Below, piece by piece: positions 19,085 through 27,180 of a stretch of DNA of 64,000 nucleotides (positions are counted from its first letter, which is position 1; each line of letters opens with the position of its first letter). Origin of the DNA: Melioribacteraceae bacterium 4301-Me (GTDB lineage Bacteria; Bacteroidota; Ignavibacteria; Ignavibacteriales; Melioribacteraceae); NCBI GenBank assembly GCA_041538185.1, contig JBGORM010000001.1:1-64000 (forward strand). The letters run 5' to 3'. The notes under the pieces are model-generated. The model worked only from the letters and a program-made list of their open reading frames with translations, was not told the DNA's origin and searched no databases. A program made the position numbers and the translations under genes.

Positions 19085-20326
19085 TTACTCATATTTTATT
19101 GATTCTATTATTACGGTGTTGGCTGCTCTTTTAGCAGGATATAAAGCCGCAAAAAATGTAAGTAGAAATGACATTCCTCCTACTGCTATTATATCACTAA
19201 TTCTAACTTGAATAGGAAGAGAATCAATTATGTATTTTGTCGGATCTAATGGGTATAAATTATACTTAATTTGCAGATAGCAGATTAATAACCCAATGAA
19301 TATTCCGGCTGTTGTTCCAAGTAAGCCAAGTAAAAACCCTTCACTTAAAAATATTTTTTGTATTGACGTTTTCTTTGCTCCTAAAGAACGAATTAATCCA
19401 ATGTCTTTTTTCTTTTCAAGGACAGACATAGTTAACGACCCTAAAATATTAAATGTAGCTACTGCAATTATTAAACACAGTAAAATGTAAGCAGACCATC
19501 TTTCAATTATCATCACATTGTATAAATCTTTGTGTAGGTCATACCAAGTATTAACTGAATAATTTTCTGTACCTAATTTTTTTAATAAAGCTTTCTTTAC
19601 TGAGTTAGATTTATCAATATCAGTTAATCGCAAATCAAAACCATTAATACTTTTACCTAACCCGAATAATTTTTGTCCTGAATCAATCGAAGTGAAAATA
19701 TATGAAACATCGTATTCTCTGTTGTTCGATTCAAAAATGCCTGTTACTAAAAATTTTTTTGTGTTGGGAATAGCAAAATTAGTGACAGCTCTTTCAATAT
19801 TATAAGCTGATGTAACTGAAATTGTATCTCCTACTCTAACTGATAACCTTAAAGCTGTTGGTAAACCTAAAATTATTTTATTCGTCTTTGAATCAGAAAT
19901 TAAATCGTATTTTCCCGAAATTATTTTTGTTGCTACTCCCCAATCTTTATTATGTCCAAGATTACTGTTATTTGATGTTATACCTTTCATATTAAGTATC
20001 TCATAGCTTTTTTTATACATAGCTATTACTTTTCCTTCAACAAATGGGGATACTAATTCAACATATTTTTCTTCTTGAATTTTCTTATAAATTGAATTGT
20101 AGTTTGTAGTCAATGAATCAGTTAAAATGTTAATTCTAACATGTGGGTCAAAACTTATTAATATACTTGTAACAATTGAACCAAAACCATTAAAAACTGA
20201 TAGAACAATAACTAAAGCTGCCACACCAATTGTAATTCCAAGAGTAGAAAAAGCAGAAATAATAGAAATAAAACTAATTTTATGTTTAGCCTTTATATAC
20301 CTTTTTGCGATAAAAAATTCGAACAT
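19085..20326 (-). CDS. LolC/LolE-type ABC transporter permease
   Basis: The 413-residue permease has the MacB/FtsX-like topology: one N-terminal membrane helix (SFISIISAFSTLGITIGVAALVIVLSVFN region), a large periplasmic domain (about 45-270) and three C-terminal helices. EKKKDIGLIRSLGAKKTSIQKIF is the cytoplasmic coupling-helix motif of LolC/E permeases. It lies 5 nt before lolD and 22 nt after the paralogous permease. Whether it is the LolC- or LolE-like partner is undecided. Confidence 0.87.
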   Translation of the reverse strand: MFEFFIAKRYIKAKHKISFISIISAFSTLGITIGVAALVIVLSVFNGFGSIVTSILISFDPHVRINILTDSLTTNYNSIYKKIQEEKYVELVSPFVEGKVIAMYKKSYEILNMKGITSNNSNLGHNKDWGVATKIISGKYDLISDSKTNKIILGLPTALRLSVRVGDTISVTSAYNIERAVTNFAIPNTKKFLVTGIFESNNREYDVSYIFTSIDSGQKLFGLGKSINGFDLRLTDIDKSNSVKKALLKKLGTENYSVNTWYDLHKDLYNVMIIERWSAYILLCLIIAVATFNILGSLTMSVLEKKKDIGLIRSLGAKKTSIQKIFLSEGFLLGLLGTTAGIFIGLLICYLQIKYNLYPLDPTKYIIDSLPIQVRISDIIAVGGMSFLLTFFAALYPAKRAANTVIIESIKYE

Positions 20327-20348
20327 TTGTTTTTTGCTCTAATAATTT

Positions 20349-21575
20349 TCATTCAAACTTTATGGCAGAAATTGGATTTATGTTTGATGCAATATAACTC
20401 GGTATTAAGGAAGCAGCAATACAAAGAATAAATGTAATCACCGAAACTAACAAGTAATTCCCAAAATCAATTGAAATCGGCACGTACGAAATAAAATATA
20501 CATTAGAAGGAAGAGAAATAATATTAAACTCTTTTTGTAGGTAACTTAAAATAAAAGCCAGCAGATTACCTAAAATTATCCCTATCAAAGAAAGATAAAC
20601 TCCCTGAAGGAGAAAAATTTTTATGATATCTATTTTACTAGAACCTAATGCTTTCAGTATACCAATGCTGCTTATTTTTTCTAATACCAACATTAAAATA
20701 GTACCAATTATATTGAACACCGCAACAATTATTATTAATCCTAAAATAATTGGTATGGGCTTTTTTTGTAAGTCCAACCATGTAAAAATGTTTTGATGAA
20801 TTTTATAAATAGACCTTACATAAAATGGATAGTGTAGATAATCTTGCAAAGAATCTGAAACTTGCTGAATTTGAGTGACATTTTTGACTCTTAAGTTAAA
20901 TCCAGATACCTCACCTCTCATTCCAAATAATTTTTGAGCCGTGTTAATATTTATGTACGCATAAATATCATCATACTCAGACATTCCACTTTCAAAAACA
21001 CCGCTAACGATAAACTGTTGTATTGCCGGAGGATTGTTAATTGATGGTATTTGGTTATTTCTAAGGGAAAAAATAGTTACTTTTTCACCAACGTTTAACA
21101 ATAATTTCTCAGCAAGCTTTTTACCTATTATAATTGTAGGGGTATTTTCTGAGTCTGTTAATTCAAATTTGCCGTTTGTTATGAATTTGGATATTGTCAG
21201 GTCGCTGCTTTCGGGATTAATACCAATAATGGTAACACCGTCTGTTCTCTTTTTAGATTTTATAATTGAGAGCTTTGAAACATAGAGGGTGATAGAAGAT
21301 ATATTATTTGCAAATTTTGATTCTATTTCTTCAATAACACTTTGAAAATTTTCAATATTTTTGTCGCCGAATGCGGTTATTTTAATATGGGAATTAAAAT
21401 CAATTATTTTTTCCGAAACTATCTTTTGAAAGCCATCTAATATGGTGAGTGCTATTATAACAATTGCCACGCCGAGCGCTATACCGCCTATAGTAATTCT
21501 TGATATAAAAGAAAGTGTCCTCGAATTTTTTTTAGAGCCTATGTACTTTTTAGATATGTAGAATGTATAAGACAT
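20349..21575 (-). CDS. LolC/LolE-type ABC transporter permease (paralogue)
   Basis: The 408-residue permease is a diverged paralogue of the next gene, with the same helix-periplasmic domain-three-helix plan. Its RTLSFISRITIGGIALGVA start and EKISSIGILKALGSSKIDIIKIF coupling helix align with those of its neighbour. It is the first gene of the three-gene Lol-type operon. Two distinct permeases plus one ATPase are the classic LolCDE arrangement, unlike the single LolF of some groups. Confidence 0.87.
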   Translation of the reverse strand: MSYTFYISKKYIGSKKNSRTLSFISRITIGGIALGVAIVIIALTILDGFQKIVSEKIIDFNSHIKITAFGDKNIENFQSVIEEIESKFANNISSITLYVSKLSIIKSKKRTDGVTIIGINPESSDLTISKFITNGKFELTDSENTPTIIIGKKLAEKLLLNVGEKVTIFSLRNNQIPSINNPPAIQQFIVSGVFESGMSEYDDIYAYININTAQKLFGMRGEVSGFNLRVKNVTQIQQVSDSLQDYLHYPFYVRSIYKIHQNIFTWLDLQKKPIPIILGLIIIVAVFNIIGTILMLVLEKISSIGILKALGSSKIDIIKIFLLQGVYLSLIGIILGNLLAFILSYLQKEFNIISLPSNVYFISYVPISIDFGNYLLVSVITFILCIAASLIPSYIASNINPISAIKFE

Positions 21576-21813
21576 TTGTATAAATGACAGTAAATTAAAA
21601 ATACAAAACTAAAAATAGGCACATAAATTGACATTCAAAACCGAAAAACATATTTTAATACCCCTCTTTAGATTAATTTTTACGGCATTTGTAGAAATTT
21701 AAAAACCAAATTTAGTTCTTTGGCATATTGATTAAAATATTTTTTTGATTGTGATTTTTAGCCAACTATTTGTTTATTGTAGTTACATGTTATATAAATA
21801 GCTTCATAAACAA

Positions 21814-21888
21814 CGGGGCGTAGCGTAGCCCGGTTAGCGCGCCTGCTTTGGGAGCAGGAGGTCGCAGGTTCGAATCCTGCCGCCCCGA
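21814..21888 (+). tRNA. tRNA-Pro (TGG)
   Basis: The acceptor strands CGGGGCG and CGCCCCG pair perfectly. The D-stem is GCGT/GCGC. The anticodon stem CCTGC/GCAGG has loop TTTGGGA, giving anticodon TGG. The T arm is GCAGG-TTCGAAT-CCTGC and the discriminator is A. CCA is not encoded (CATCC follows). Immediately downstream start three 156-bp tandem repeats, each ending in a copy of this gene's 3' half. Confidence 0.97.
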
Positions 21889-22044
21889 CATCCGGGAGTT
21901 CATTGGACGCTAAATCATAAATTTTTAAGGTAGGCAGTAAAATTATCAGTGTATGAAGGGAAGTAGTAAGAGTAAGAAAAGGTAGATAGCGCGTCCCGAC
22001 TTAGGGAGTCGGGAAGGTCGCAGGTTCGAATCCTGCCGCCCCGA
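21889..22044 (+). repeat. tRNA-Pro-derived repeat unit 1
   Basis: 156-bp unit. The hairpin with 7-bp arms lies at 21994-22000 and 22008-22014. A 10-codon frame (MKGSSKSKKR, stop TAG) lies at 21953-21985. The junction with the tRNA has CCCG/CGGG complementarity across CCCGACATCCGGG. Confidence 0.85.
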
Positions 22045-22200
22045 CACTCGGGAGTTCATTGGACGCTAAATCATAAATTTTTAAGGTAGGCAGTAAAATT
22101 ATCAGTGTATGAAGGGAAGTAGTAAGAGTAAGAAAAGGTAGATAGCGCGTCCCGACTTAGGGAGTCGGGAAGGTCGCAGGTTCGAATCCTGCCGCCCCGA
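22045..22200 (+). repeat. tRNA-Pro-derived repeat unit 2
   Basis: 156-bp unit, identical to unit 1 except that its start reads CACTCGGG instead of CATCCGGG, which gives a better CCCGA/TCGGG pairing with the end of unit 1. The same 10-codon frame lies at 22109-22141. Confidence 0.85.
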
Positions 22201-22356
22201 CACTCGGGAGTTCATTGGACGCTAAGTCATAAATTTTTAAGATAGGCAGTAAAATTACCAGTGTATGAAGGGAAGTAGTAAGGGTAAGAAAAGGTAGATA
22301 GCGCGTCCCGACTTAGGGAGTCGGGAAGGTCGCAGGTTCGAATTCTGCCGCCCCGA
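22201..22356 (+). repeat. tRNA-Pro-derived repeat unit 3
   Basis: 156-bp unit with five substitutions relative to unit 2. One (AATTCTGCC for AATCCTGCC) falls in the T stem and turns a G-C into a G-U pair, so the stem is kept. The mini-frame at 22265-22297 reads MKGSSKGKKR. The 150 bp that follow are a purine-rich, degenerate stretch without gene. Confidence 0.85.
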
Positions 22357-22514
22357 CATTAAGGGTAAGAGTAGTAGATAAGGAAGAGAAAAAGTAAAGA
22401 AAATTGTAAACTGTTATTAATTAATCTGTGATTTGTTAGGGAATTCTTCCTATGGTTTCCAAATAAAAATAAAATTGTAAATTTACTGTAATTATTTTTA
22501 GAAATTAATTATAA

Positions 22515-22588
22515 GCGCCCATAGCTCAATTGGATAGAGCAACAGCCTTCTAAGCTGTAGGTTAGTGGTTCGATTCCACTTGGGCGTA
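22515..22588 (+). tRNA. tRNA-Arg (TCT)
   Basis: Acceptor strands GCGCCCA and TGGGCGT pair (one G-U at the end). The anticodon stem ACAGC/GCTGT has a loop containing TCT, and the T arm is GTGGTTCGATTCCAC. Discriminator A; no encoded CCA. Confidence 0.96.
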
Positions 22589-22630
22589 CAAAGATTAATG
22601 ATTGAATTAAAAGTGTTATATTCAGAATTA

Positions 22631-22716
22631 TTAACCCAAAAAGTTTGTGTGAATTCAAGTGAATTATTTGCATAAGCTCGATATCCCGGCGCTGATATGT
22701 GAAAAATTTGGGTTAA
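22631..22716 (+). ncRNA. candidate structured RNA between tRNA-Arg and tRNA-His
   Basis: A perfect 10-bp inverted repeat TTAACCCAAA (22631-22640) and TTTGGGTTAA (22707-22716) encloses two further hairpins: AATTC-AAGT-GAATT, and ATATC-CCGGCGCT-GATAT with an unusually GC-rich loop. Together they make a possible three-way junction of 86 nt. No reading frame and no U-tail are present. This is a structural suggestion only; no known RNA family was recognised. Confidence 0.3.
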
Positions 22717-22751
22717 AATTAAAATCTAATTAGTTCTTTTTCATTCTAAAT

Positions 22752-22827
22752 GGTGAGCATAGCTCAGTTTGGTTAGAGCATCTGGTTGTGGCCCAGAAGG
22801 TCATGGGTTCAAGTCCCATTGCTCACC
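22752..22827 (+). tRNA. tRNA-His (GTG)
   Basis: The cloverleaf has an encoded G-1 opposite discriminator C73, as in tRNA-His. Acceptor strands are GTGAGCA and TGCTCAC, the anticodon stem is TCTGG/CCAGA, and the loop carries GTG. No full CCA is encoded. Confidence 0.96.
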
Positions 22828-22838
22828 CATAAAAATTT

Positions 22839-22910
22839 GGCCCCATCGTCTAATGGTTAGGACATCGCCCTTTCACGGCGGTAATATGGGTTCGAATCCC
22901 GTTGGGGTCA
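22839..22910 (+). tRNA. tRNA-Glu (TTC)
   Basis: Acceptor strands GGCCCCA and TGGGGTC pair. The anticodon stem CGCC/GGCG encloses CTTTCAC with anticodon TTC, and the T arm is ATGGGTTCGAATCCCGT. It lies 11 nt after tRNA-His and is followed by a terminator. Confidence 0.96.
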
Positions 22911-22915
22911 CAAAT

Positions 22916-22945
22916 AAAAAGTCTCATTTATATGAGGCTTTTTTT
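22916..22945 (+). terminator. intrinsic terminator of the tRNA cluster
   Basis: Stem AGTCTCAT/ATGAGGCT (one G-U) with loop TTAT, preceded by an A run and followed by seven or more T. It closes the tRNA cluster 5 nt after tRNA-Glu. Confidence 0.92.
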
Positions 22946-22996
22946 ATTTTAAACTGTTTCTATTACTGAACTTTCGAAAAATTACTTAATCTGAAA

Positions 22997-23803
22997 ATGA
23001 TTAGAAAAATTTATAACCAGATAATAGCCGGTAAAGATTGTTATCAAACCAATACCCCTAATGTTAAAAAGAATTTTTTGGCTGGTATCTGCTTGTATAT
23101 GAATGTTGTTAGAATTGTTTTGTACACAAGTAAGCAAGCCAAGAAAGGAATTTATGGGGATTCTGAGTGGATAAGTTCTTCGCTTGATATGCTTCATAGT
23201 TTTGAAAAGTGTGGAATGTATTTTGAAATATCTGGCATGGATAATTTACGAAAAGTAAAAGGTCCTGTTATTTTTGTATCTAACCATATGAGCACGCTGG
23301 AAACTTTAATTTTGCCAGGTATAATTCATCCTATTCATCGAGTTGTATTTGTTATGAAGGAGGAATTAGTAAAGTTTCCATTTTTTGGAAGGGTTTCTGC
23401 TGCACGCGACCCAATACTTGTAAAAAGAGAAAATCCAAGAGAAGATTTAATAACAGTTTTAGAACAAGGAGCAAAAAAAATTCAAGAGGGTAAATCAGTA
23501 ATTATATTTCCTCAGAAAACCAGAACAAAGTATTTCGAAGAAAAATCTTTTAATACACTCGGCATAAAATTAGCTAAAAAAAATAATATTCCTGTAATCC
23601 CAATTGCCTTGCTGACCGATGCATGGGAAAATGGTAAAATAATTAAAGAATTTGGTAAAATTGACACTTCAAAAAAAGTCCGCTTTTGTTTTGGCGAACC
23701 AATTACTGATTTATCTAATACATCTCTTGCCCATTTAGGCATAATTAATTTTATTAAAAATAAACTAATTGAGTGGGGAAAACAAAACTTAATAATAAAT
23801 TGA
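22997..23803 (+). CDS. lysophospholipid acyltransferase (PlsC-like, variant motifs)
   Basis: The 268-residue protein has the acyltransferase fold of 1-acyl-glycerol-3-phosphate acyltransferases. Motif I reads SNHMSTLETLILPG, i.e. HX4E where the family normally has HX4D. Motif III reads IIFPQKTRTKYFEE instead of the common FPEGTRS. GIKLAKKNNIPVIPIAL matches motif IV. It likely acylates a lysophospholipid or related lipid at the membrane. Because two catalytic motifs are altered, the acyl acceptor may be different from lysophosphatidate. Monocistronic, after the tRNA terminator. Confidence 0.8.
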   Translation: MIRKIYNQIIAGKDCYQTNTPNVKKNFLAGICLYMNVVRIVLYTSKQAKKGIYGDSEWISSSLDMLHSFEKCGMYFEISGMDNLRKVKGPVIFVSNHMSTLETLILPGIIHPIHRVVFVMKEELVKFPFFGRVSAARDPILVKRENPREDLITVLEQGAKKIQEGKSVIIFPQKTRTKYFEEKSFNTLGIKLAKKNNIPVIPIALLTDAWENGKIIKEFGKIDTSKKVRFCFGEPITDLSNTSLAHLGIINFIKNKLIEWGKQNLIIN

Positions 23804-23873
23804 CACTAATTGTTACAATCAACCGAGAGTTATATTCAATTATCTACAGTTTGCCATAATTGCATACAGATAA

Positions 23874-23929
23874 TTAACAATTCCTTAACATTAACTTAAC
23901 ACTCTAATAATCGCCAAATCGTATTTTTG
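23874..23929 (+). promoter_or_regulatory. Pho box and promoter of the pst operon
   Basis: Three TTAACA repeats start at 23874, 23885 and 23896, an exact 11-bp period, as in PhoP/PhoB sites. A Bacteroidota-type -7 element TATTTTTG lies at 23922-23929, 26 bp from the start of the last repeat. The same phase occurs before the receptor gene at 28966. Confidence 0.7.
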
Positions 23930-24267
23930 CACGATAACAAAAAAAGTAGTGAATGGTTCATATTACTCTTTTAGGTGAGAAAATTTAAAAATTAATGTTA
24001 GAACTAAAGTAGGAATAATAAAAGGATAAGTGAAGTATTTGATAATGTTATTTTTCACAATCCAATGTTTACCTGCCAAAATAAAATTTACTTGGCAAGT
24101 ATTAATTGTTACGATATACAACCTAACTTTTTTCAGTATTTCCGCAGTAATTATGCTTTATTAAATTGTATGTAAATTGAAATCAAGATAGCTATTTAAT
24201 TCAAAAATAAATTTCAGACTTATATAAAATAATTAAGACATACTCTAAAATAACAGGAGACTTTAAG
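23930..24267 (+). other. long 5' leader of pstS
   Basis: If the promoter above is used, the transcript has a leader of about 330 nt. It holds an inverted repeat ACCTGCCAA (24071-24079) and TTGGCAAGT (24092-24100) with one mismatch, and an 11-codon frame at about 23952 starting MVHITLLG. No known riboswitch was recognised. A second promoter nearer pstS cannot be excluded. Confidence 0.35.
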
Positions 24268-25311
24268 ATGTTTAACAAAATTCTTTTAGTTTTGTTTATA
24301 ATTTTCAGCCAATTAACATTTGCGCAATTGCAACTGAACGGTGCTGGTGCAACTTTCCCGTATGTTATTTATATGAAATGGTTTGACGAATACAAAAAAG
24401 AAACTGGAGTTCAATTTAATTATCAGTCAATTGGCAGTGGTGGCGGCATACGACAAATTATAGAAGGTACTGTAGATTTCGGTGCCAGTGATGGTCCAAT
24501 GAACGACCAGCAATTGCACGAAGCATTGCAAAAAAGAGGTACTGAAATATTGCACATTCCTACGGTTTTAGGAGCAGTTGTAGTGGGATACAATTTGCCA
24601 AATATAGGCAAAGGACTAAAATTAGATGGTGTAACTTTAGCAGATATTTTCTTAGGTAAAATTAAAAAGTGGAATGATGCAAGAATAAAAGTCTTAAACC
24701 CCGATTTAATACTGCCAGATCGTTACATTGTAGTTGCACATCGTTCAGATGGAAGCGGTACAACCTTTATTTTTACTGACTACCTTTCCAAGGTTAGTAA
24801 AGAATGGGAGACTAAAGTGGGAAGAGGCACTTCAGTAAATTGGCCAGTTGGGCTAGGTGGAAAAGGTAACGAAGGTGTTGCAGGCTTAATTAAGCAAACT
24901 CAAGGTTCAATTGGTTATATAGAGTTAGCTTATGCAGTGCAAAACAATACACCCTATGCTTACATTAAAAACAAAGCAGGAAATTTTGCTGAGCCTTCAT
25001 TTGAATCAGTAACAGCAGCTGCTGAAGGTGCTGCTAATAATATGCCTCCAGATTTGAGAGTTTCAATCACAAATGCAGATGGAAAAAATTCTTATCCTAT
25101 TTCAGGCTTTACTTGGCTTTTAATTTATAAGGATATCAAAAACCCATCGAAAGCATCTGCAATTGTAAAGTTTTTAAAATGGGCAATGACAAAAGGACAA
25201 TCGTTTGCGACTTCTTTATATTATGCTCCATTGCCAAAAAGCGTTGTGAAATTGTGTGAGAATAAAATTAATACTATAACATCGAATGGGAAGAAGGTAA
25301 ATTTGAAATAG
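24268..25311 (+). CDS. pstS: phosphate ABC transporter substrate-binding protein
   Basis: The 347-residue periplasmic phosphate-binding protein starts with a signal peptide (about 1-20, ending TFAQ). Its phosphate-binding loops are clear: LNGAGATFPYVIYMKW, IGSGGGIRQI with the GASDGPM loop, and HRSDGSGTTFIFTDYL. There is no lipobox, so it is probably soluble in the periplasm. First gene of pstSCAB-phoU, with AGGAG about 7 nt before the ATG, and induced by phosphate starvation if the upstream Pho box works. Confidence 0.95.
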   Translation: MFNKILLVLFIIFSQLTFAQLQLNGAGATFPYVIYMKWFDEYKKETGVQFNYQSIGSGGGIRQIIEGTVDFGASDGPMNDQQLHEALQKRGTEILHIPTVLGAVVVGYNLPNIGKGLKLDGVTLADIFLGKIKKWNDARIKVLNPDLILPDRYIVVAHRSDGSGTTFIFTDYLSKVSKEWETKVGRGTSVNWPVGLGGKGNEGVAGLIKQTQGSIGYIELAYAVQNNTPYAYIKNKAGNFAEPSFESVTAAAEGAANNMPPDLRVSITNADGKNSYPISGFTWLLIYKDIKNPSKASAIVKFLKWAMTKGQSFATSLYYAPLPKSVVKLCENKINTITSNGKKVNLK

Positions 25312-25344
25312 TTTTGTAAATTTATATCGCAAATTAATAATTGG

Positions 25345-26292
25345 ATGTGCTTTAAAGGCTTGGCTAAAAATACCTTTCGTAAATATAATATTGGTGATTT
25401 TATATTTGAAAAACTAACGTTGCTATTTGCTGCGTTAGTTTTATTTCTAATTCTGCTGATGACATTCGAAATGTATACTGGTTCTTTGGGTTCTATTAAA
25501 AAATTTGGTTGGAATTTTTTAATTAACTCTGAGTGGGATCCTGTTCAAGAAATTTTTGGCGCTCTTCCAATTATCTTCGGCACTCTTTTTTCCTCTTTTT
25601 TAGCATTAATTATTTCTTTGCCATTAAGCTTAGGTGTAGCTATCTTTTTATCAGAATTAGCACCATCATGGTTGGAAAAACCTCTTTCTTACTTAGTTGA
25701 ATTGTTAGCAGGCATTCCTAGCGTGATATATGGCTTGTGGGGAATATTTGTTTTAGTACCATGGATTAGAAATGACGTAGAGCCATTTTTATCAGAACGT
25801 TTTGACTTTCTTCCATTTTTTAGAGGAGCCCCTTATGGATTTGGCATGCTGGCTGCCGTTTTAATATTAGCAGTAATGGTCTTGCCAATTATTTCTTCTA
25901 TTACAAGAGACGTATTAAAATCGGTACCCCAATCTCAAAGAGAAGCAGCACTGGCCTTAGGAGCAACTAAATGGGAAACTATTAAAATAGTTCTAAAGGA
26001 AGCTAAACCAGGCATTCTTGGCGCAACTATGCTTGGATTAGGCAGAGCAATAGGTGAAACAATGGCGGTTACTATGGTGATAGGTAATACTGCTAACATA
26101 TCTTTATCTCTTTTTGACCCATCTTATACTATGGCAAGCGTAATTGCTAATGAATTTACCGAGGCAACTTCTGATATCTATGTTAGTGCTCTTATTGAAT
26201 TAGCCTTAGTTTTATTTGTAATTACTGTCTTAATTAATGCATTTGCAAGACTCTTAGTTTGGAGCTTAGAAAGGAAATGGAAGAAAAGTTGA
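25345..26292 (+). CDS. pstC: phosphate ABC transporter permease PstC
   Basis: The 315-residue inner-membrane permease has six main hydrophobic segments. The EAA loop is REAALALGATKWETIKIVLKEAKPGILG and LGRAIGETMAVTMVIGN follows. GALPIIFGTLFSSFLALIISLP is the typical first core helix. It forms the channel with PstA. The gene overlaps pstA by about 16 nt. Confidence 0.94.
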   Translation: MCFKGLAKNTFRKYNIGDFIFEKLTLLFAALVLFLILLMTFEMYTGSLGSIKKFGWNFLINSEWDPVQEIFGALPIIFGTLFSSFLALIISLPLSLGVAIFLSELAPSWLEKPLSYLVELLAGIPSVIYGLWGIFVLVPWIRNDVEPFLSERFDFLPFFRGAPYGFGMLAAVLILAVMVLPIISSITRDVLKSVPQSQREAALALGATKWETIKIVLKEAKPGILGATMLGLGRAIGETMAVTMVIGNTANISLSLFDPSYTMASVIANEFTEATSDIYVSALIELALVLFVITVLINAFARLLVWSLERKWKKS

Positions 26293-27146
26293 GCCCATCT
26301 AAATTTAACTTGATAAAAAGAAAAACAATCAGCTTCATTATGAAGTGCCTAATGATTTTTTCGGTGATTGTGACTCTAGTCCCCCTAGTTTTTATTTTTT
26401 ATTATACTCTTTCGAAAGGAATCTCATATTTGAATTTAGATTTTTTTATACAAATGCCTAAGCCCGTTGGCGAAAGTGGCGGTGGAATGGCTAATGCAAT
26501 TGTAGGTACATTAATTTTAATTACAATAGGCGGTAGCATTGGAATACCTATAGGTGTTTTTGCTGGGACGTATTTATCTGAATTTGGCAACAATAAGTTT
26601 GGGTACTTAGTTCGATTTATGACCGATGTTTTAAGCGGGGTTCCATCAATAGTTGTGGGTGTAGTTGCTTATACTTTAGTTGTAGTTCCAATGAAACATT
26701 TTTCAGCTCTTGCTGGAGGCATTGCGCTTGCAATTCTTATGATTCCTACTATTACCAGAACTACTGAAGAAATGATAAAACTTGTTCCGCACTCATTAAG
26801 GGAAGCGGGGTTGGCTTTGGGTATTCCTAAATGGAAAACAACTTTAATGATTGTACTTAAAACAGCTTGGAAAGGTATTGCAACAGGAATCCTGCTTGGT
26901 CTATCTAGAGCAGCAGGTGAAACTGCACCTCTTCTGTTTACTGCCTTGGGCAATAGGTTTTGGTCGACTTCTATTTTCCAGCCAATTGCTTCTTTAACAG
27001 TTTATATTTATGATTATGCTAAGGCTCCATTTGAGGAGTGGAATAACCAAGCATGGACAGCTGCTTTGGTTCTCATTTTATTGATATCTATATTAAGTTT
27101 GTTATTCAAAATTATAACTCGTCCAAAATATAAAACAAATAAATAA
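26277..27146 (+). CDS. pstA: phosphate ABC transporter permease PstA
   Basis: The permease has six membrane segments, the EAA loop [27 protein letters not shown] and [34 protein letters not shown] marks the start of the core. Starts possible are TTG 26259, ATG 26277 and TTG 26289 (overlapping the pstC stop). ATG 26277 is preferred, although AAAGGA lies very close to it. All choices overlap or touch pstC, suggesting coupled translation. Confidence 0.93.
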   Translation: MEEKLSPSKFNLIKRKTISFIMKCLMIFSVIVTLVPLVFIFYYTLSKGISYLNLDFFIQMPKPVGESGGGMANAIVGTLILITIGGSIGIPIGVFAGTYLSEFGNNKFGYLVRFMTDVLSGVPSIVVGVVAYTLVVVPMKHFSALAGGIALAILMIPTITRTTEEMIKLVPHSLREAGLALGIPKWKTTLMIVLKTAWKGIATGILLGLSRAAGETAPLLFTALGNRFWSTSIFQPIASLTVYIYDYAKAPFEEWNNQAWTAALVLILLISILSLLFKIITRPKYKTNK

Positions 27147-27180
27147 GCAGCTTAATATTACAATAATAAATAACTTGCAC

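Larger units (their letters stand above)
21889..22356 (+). repeat. tandem array of three 156-bp repeats carrying tRNA-Pro 3'-half copies (rtT-like)
   Basis: Three contiguous units of exactly 156 bp begin at the base after the tRNA-Pro discriminator. Each ends with the same 31 nt as the tRNA (from the variable loop through the T arm to the acceptor 3' strand), preceded by a modified anticodon-arm copy: TCCCGAC, loop TTAGGGA, GTCGGGA. TAGCGCG before it is also shared with the tRNA. The tRNA's 5' acceptor strand and D-stem 5' strand are absent, so the units are not complete tRNA genes. Units 1 and 2 differ by 2 bases; unit 3 differs from unit 2 by 5. The plan resembles the repeats after E. coli tyrT that give rtT RNA. 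There are no integrase, transposase or spacer sequences. Confidence 0.9.

Noticed and set aside
21994..22014. TCCCGAC...GTCGGGA hairpin as a transcription terminator
   Set aside because: No T run follows; the sequence continues directly into the T-arm copy.
21889..22356. CRISPR array or integrative element att sites
   Set aside because: Units are 156 bp, contiguous and nearly identical, without unique spacers. There is no cas, integrase or cargo gene nearby, and units are too short to be elements.
22769..22969. 66-codon reading frame over tRNA-His and tRNA-Glu
   Set aside because: It lies wholly over tRNA genes and the terminator.
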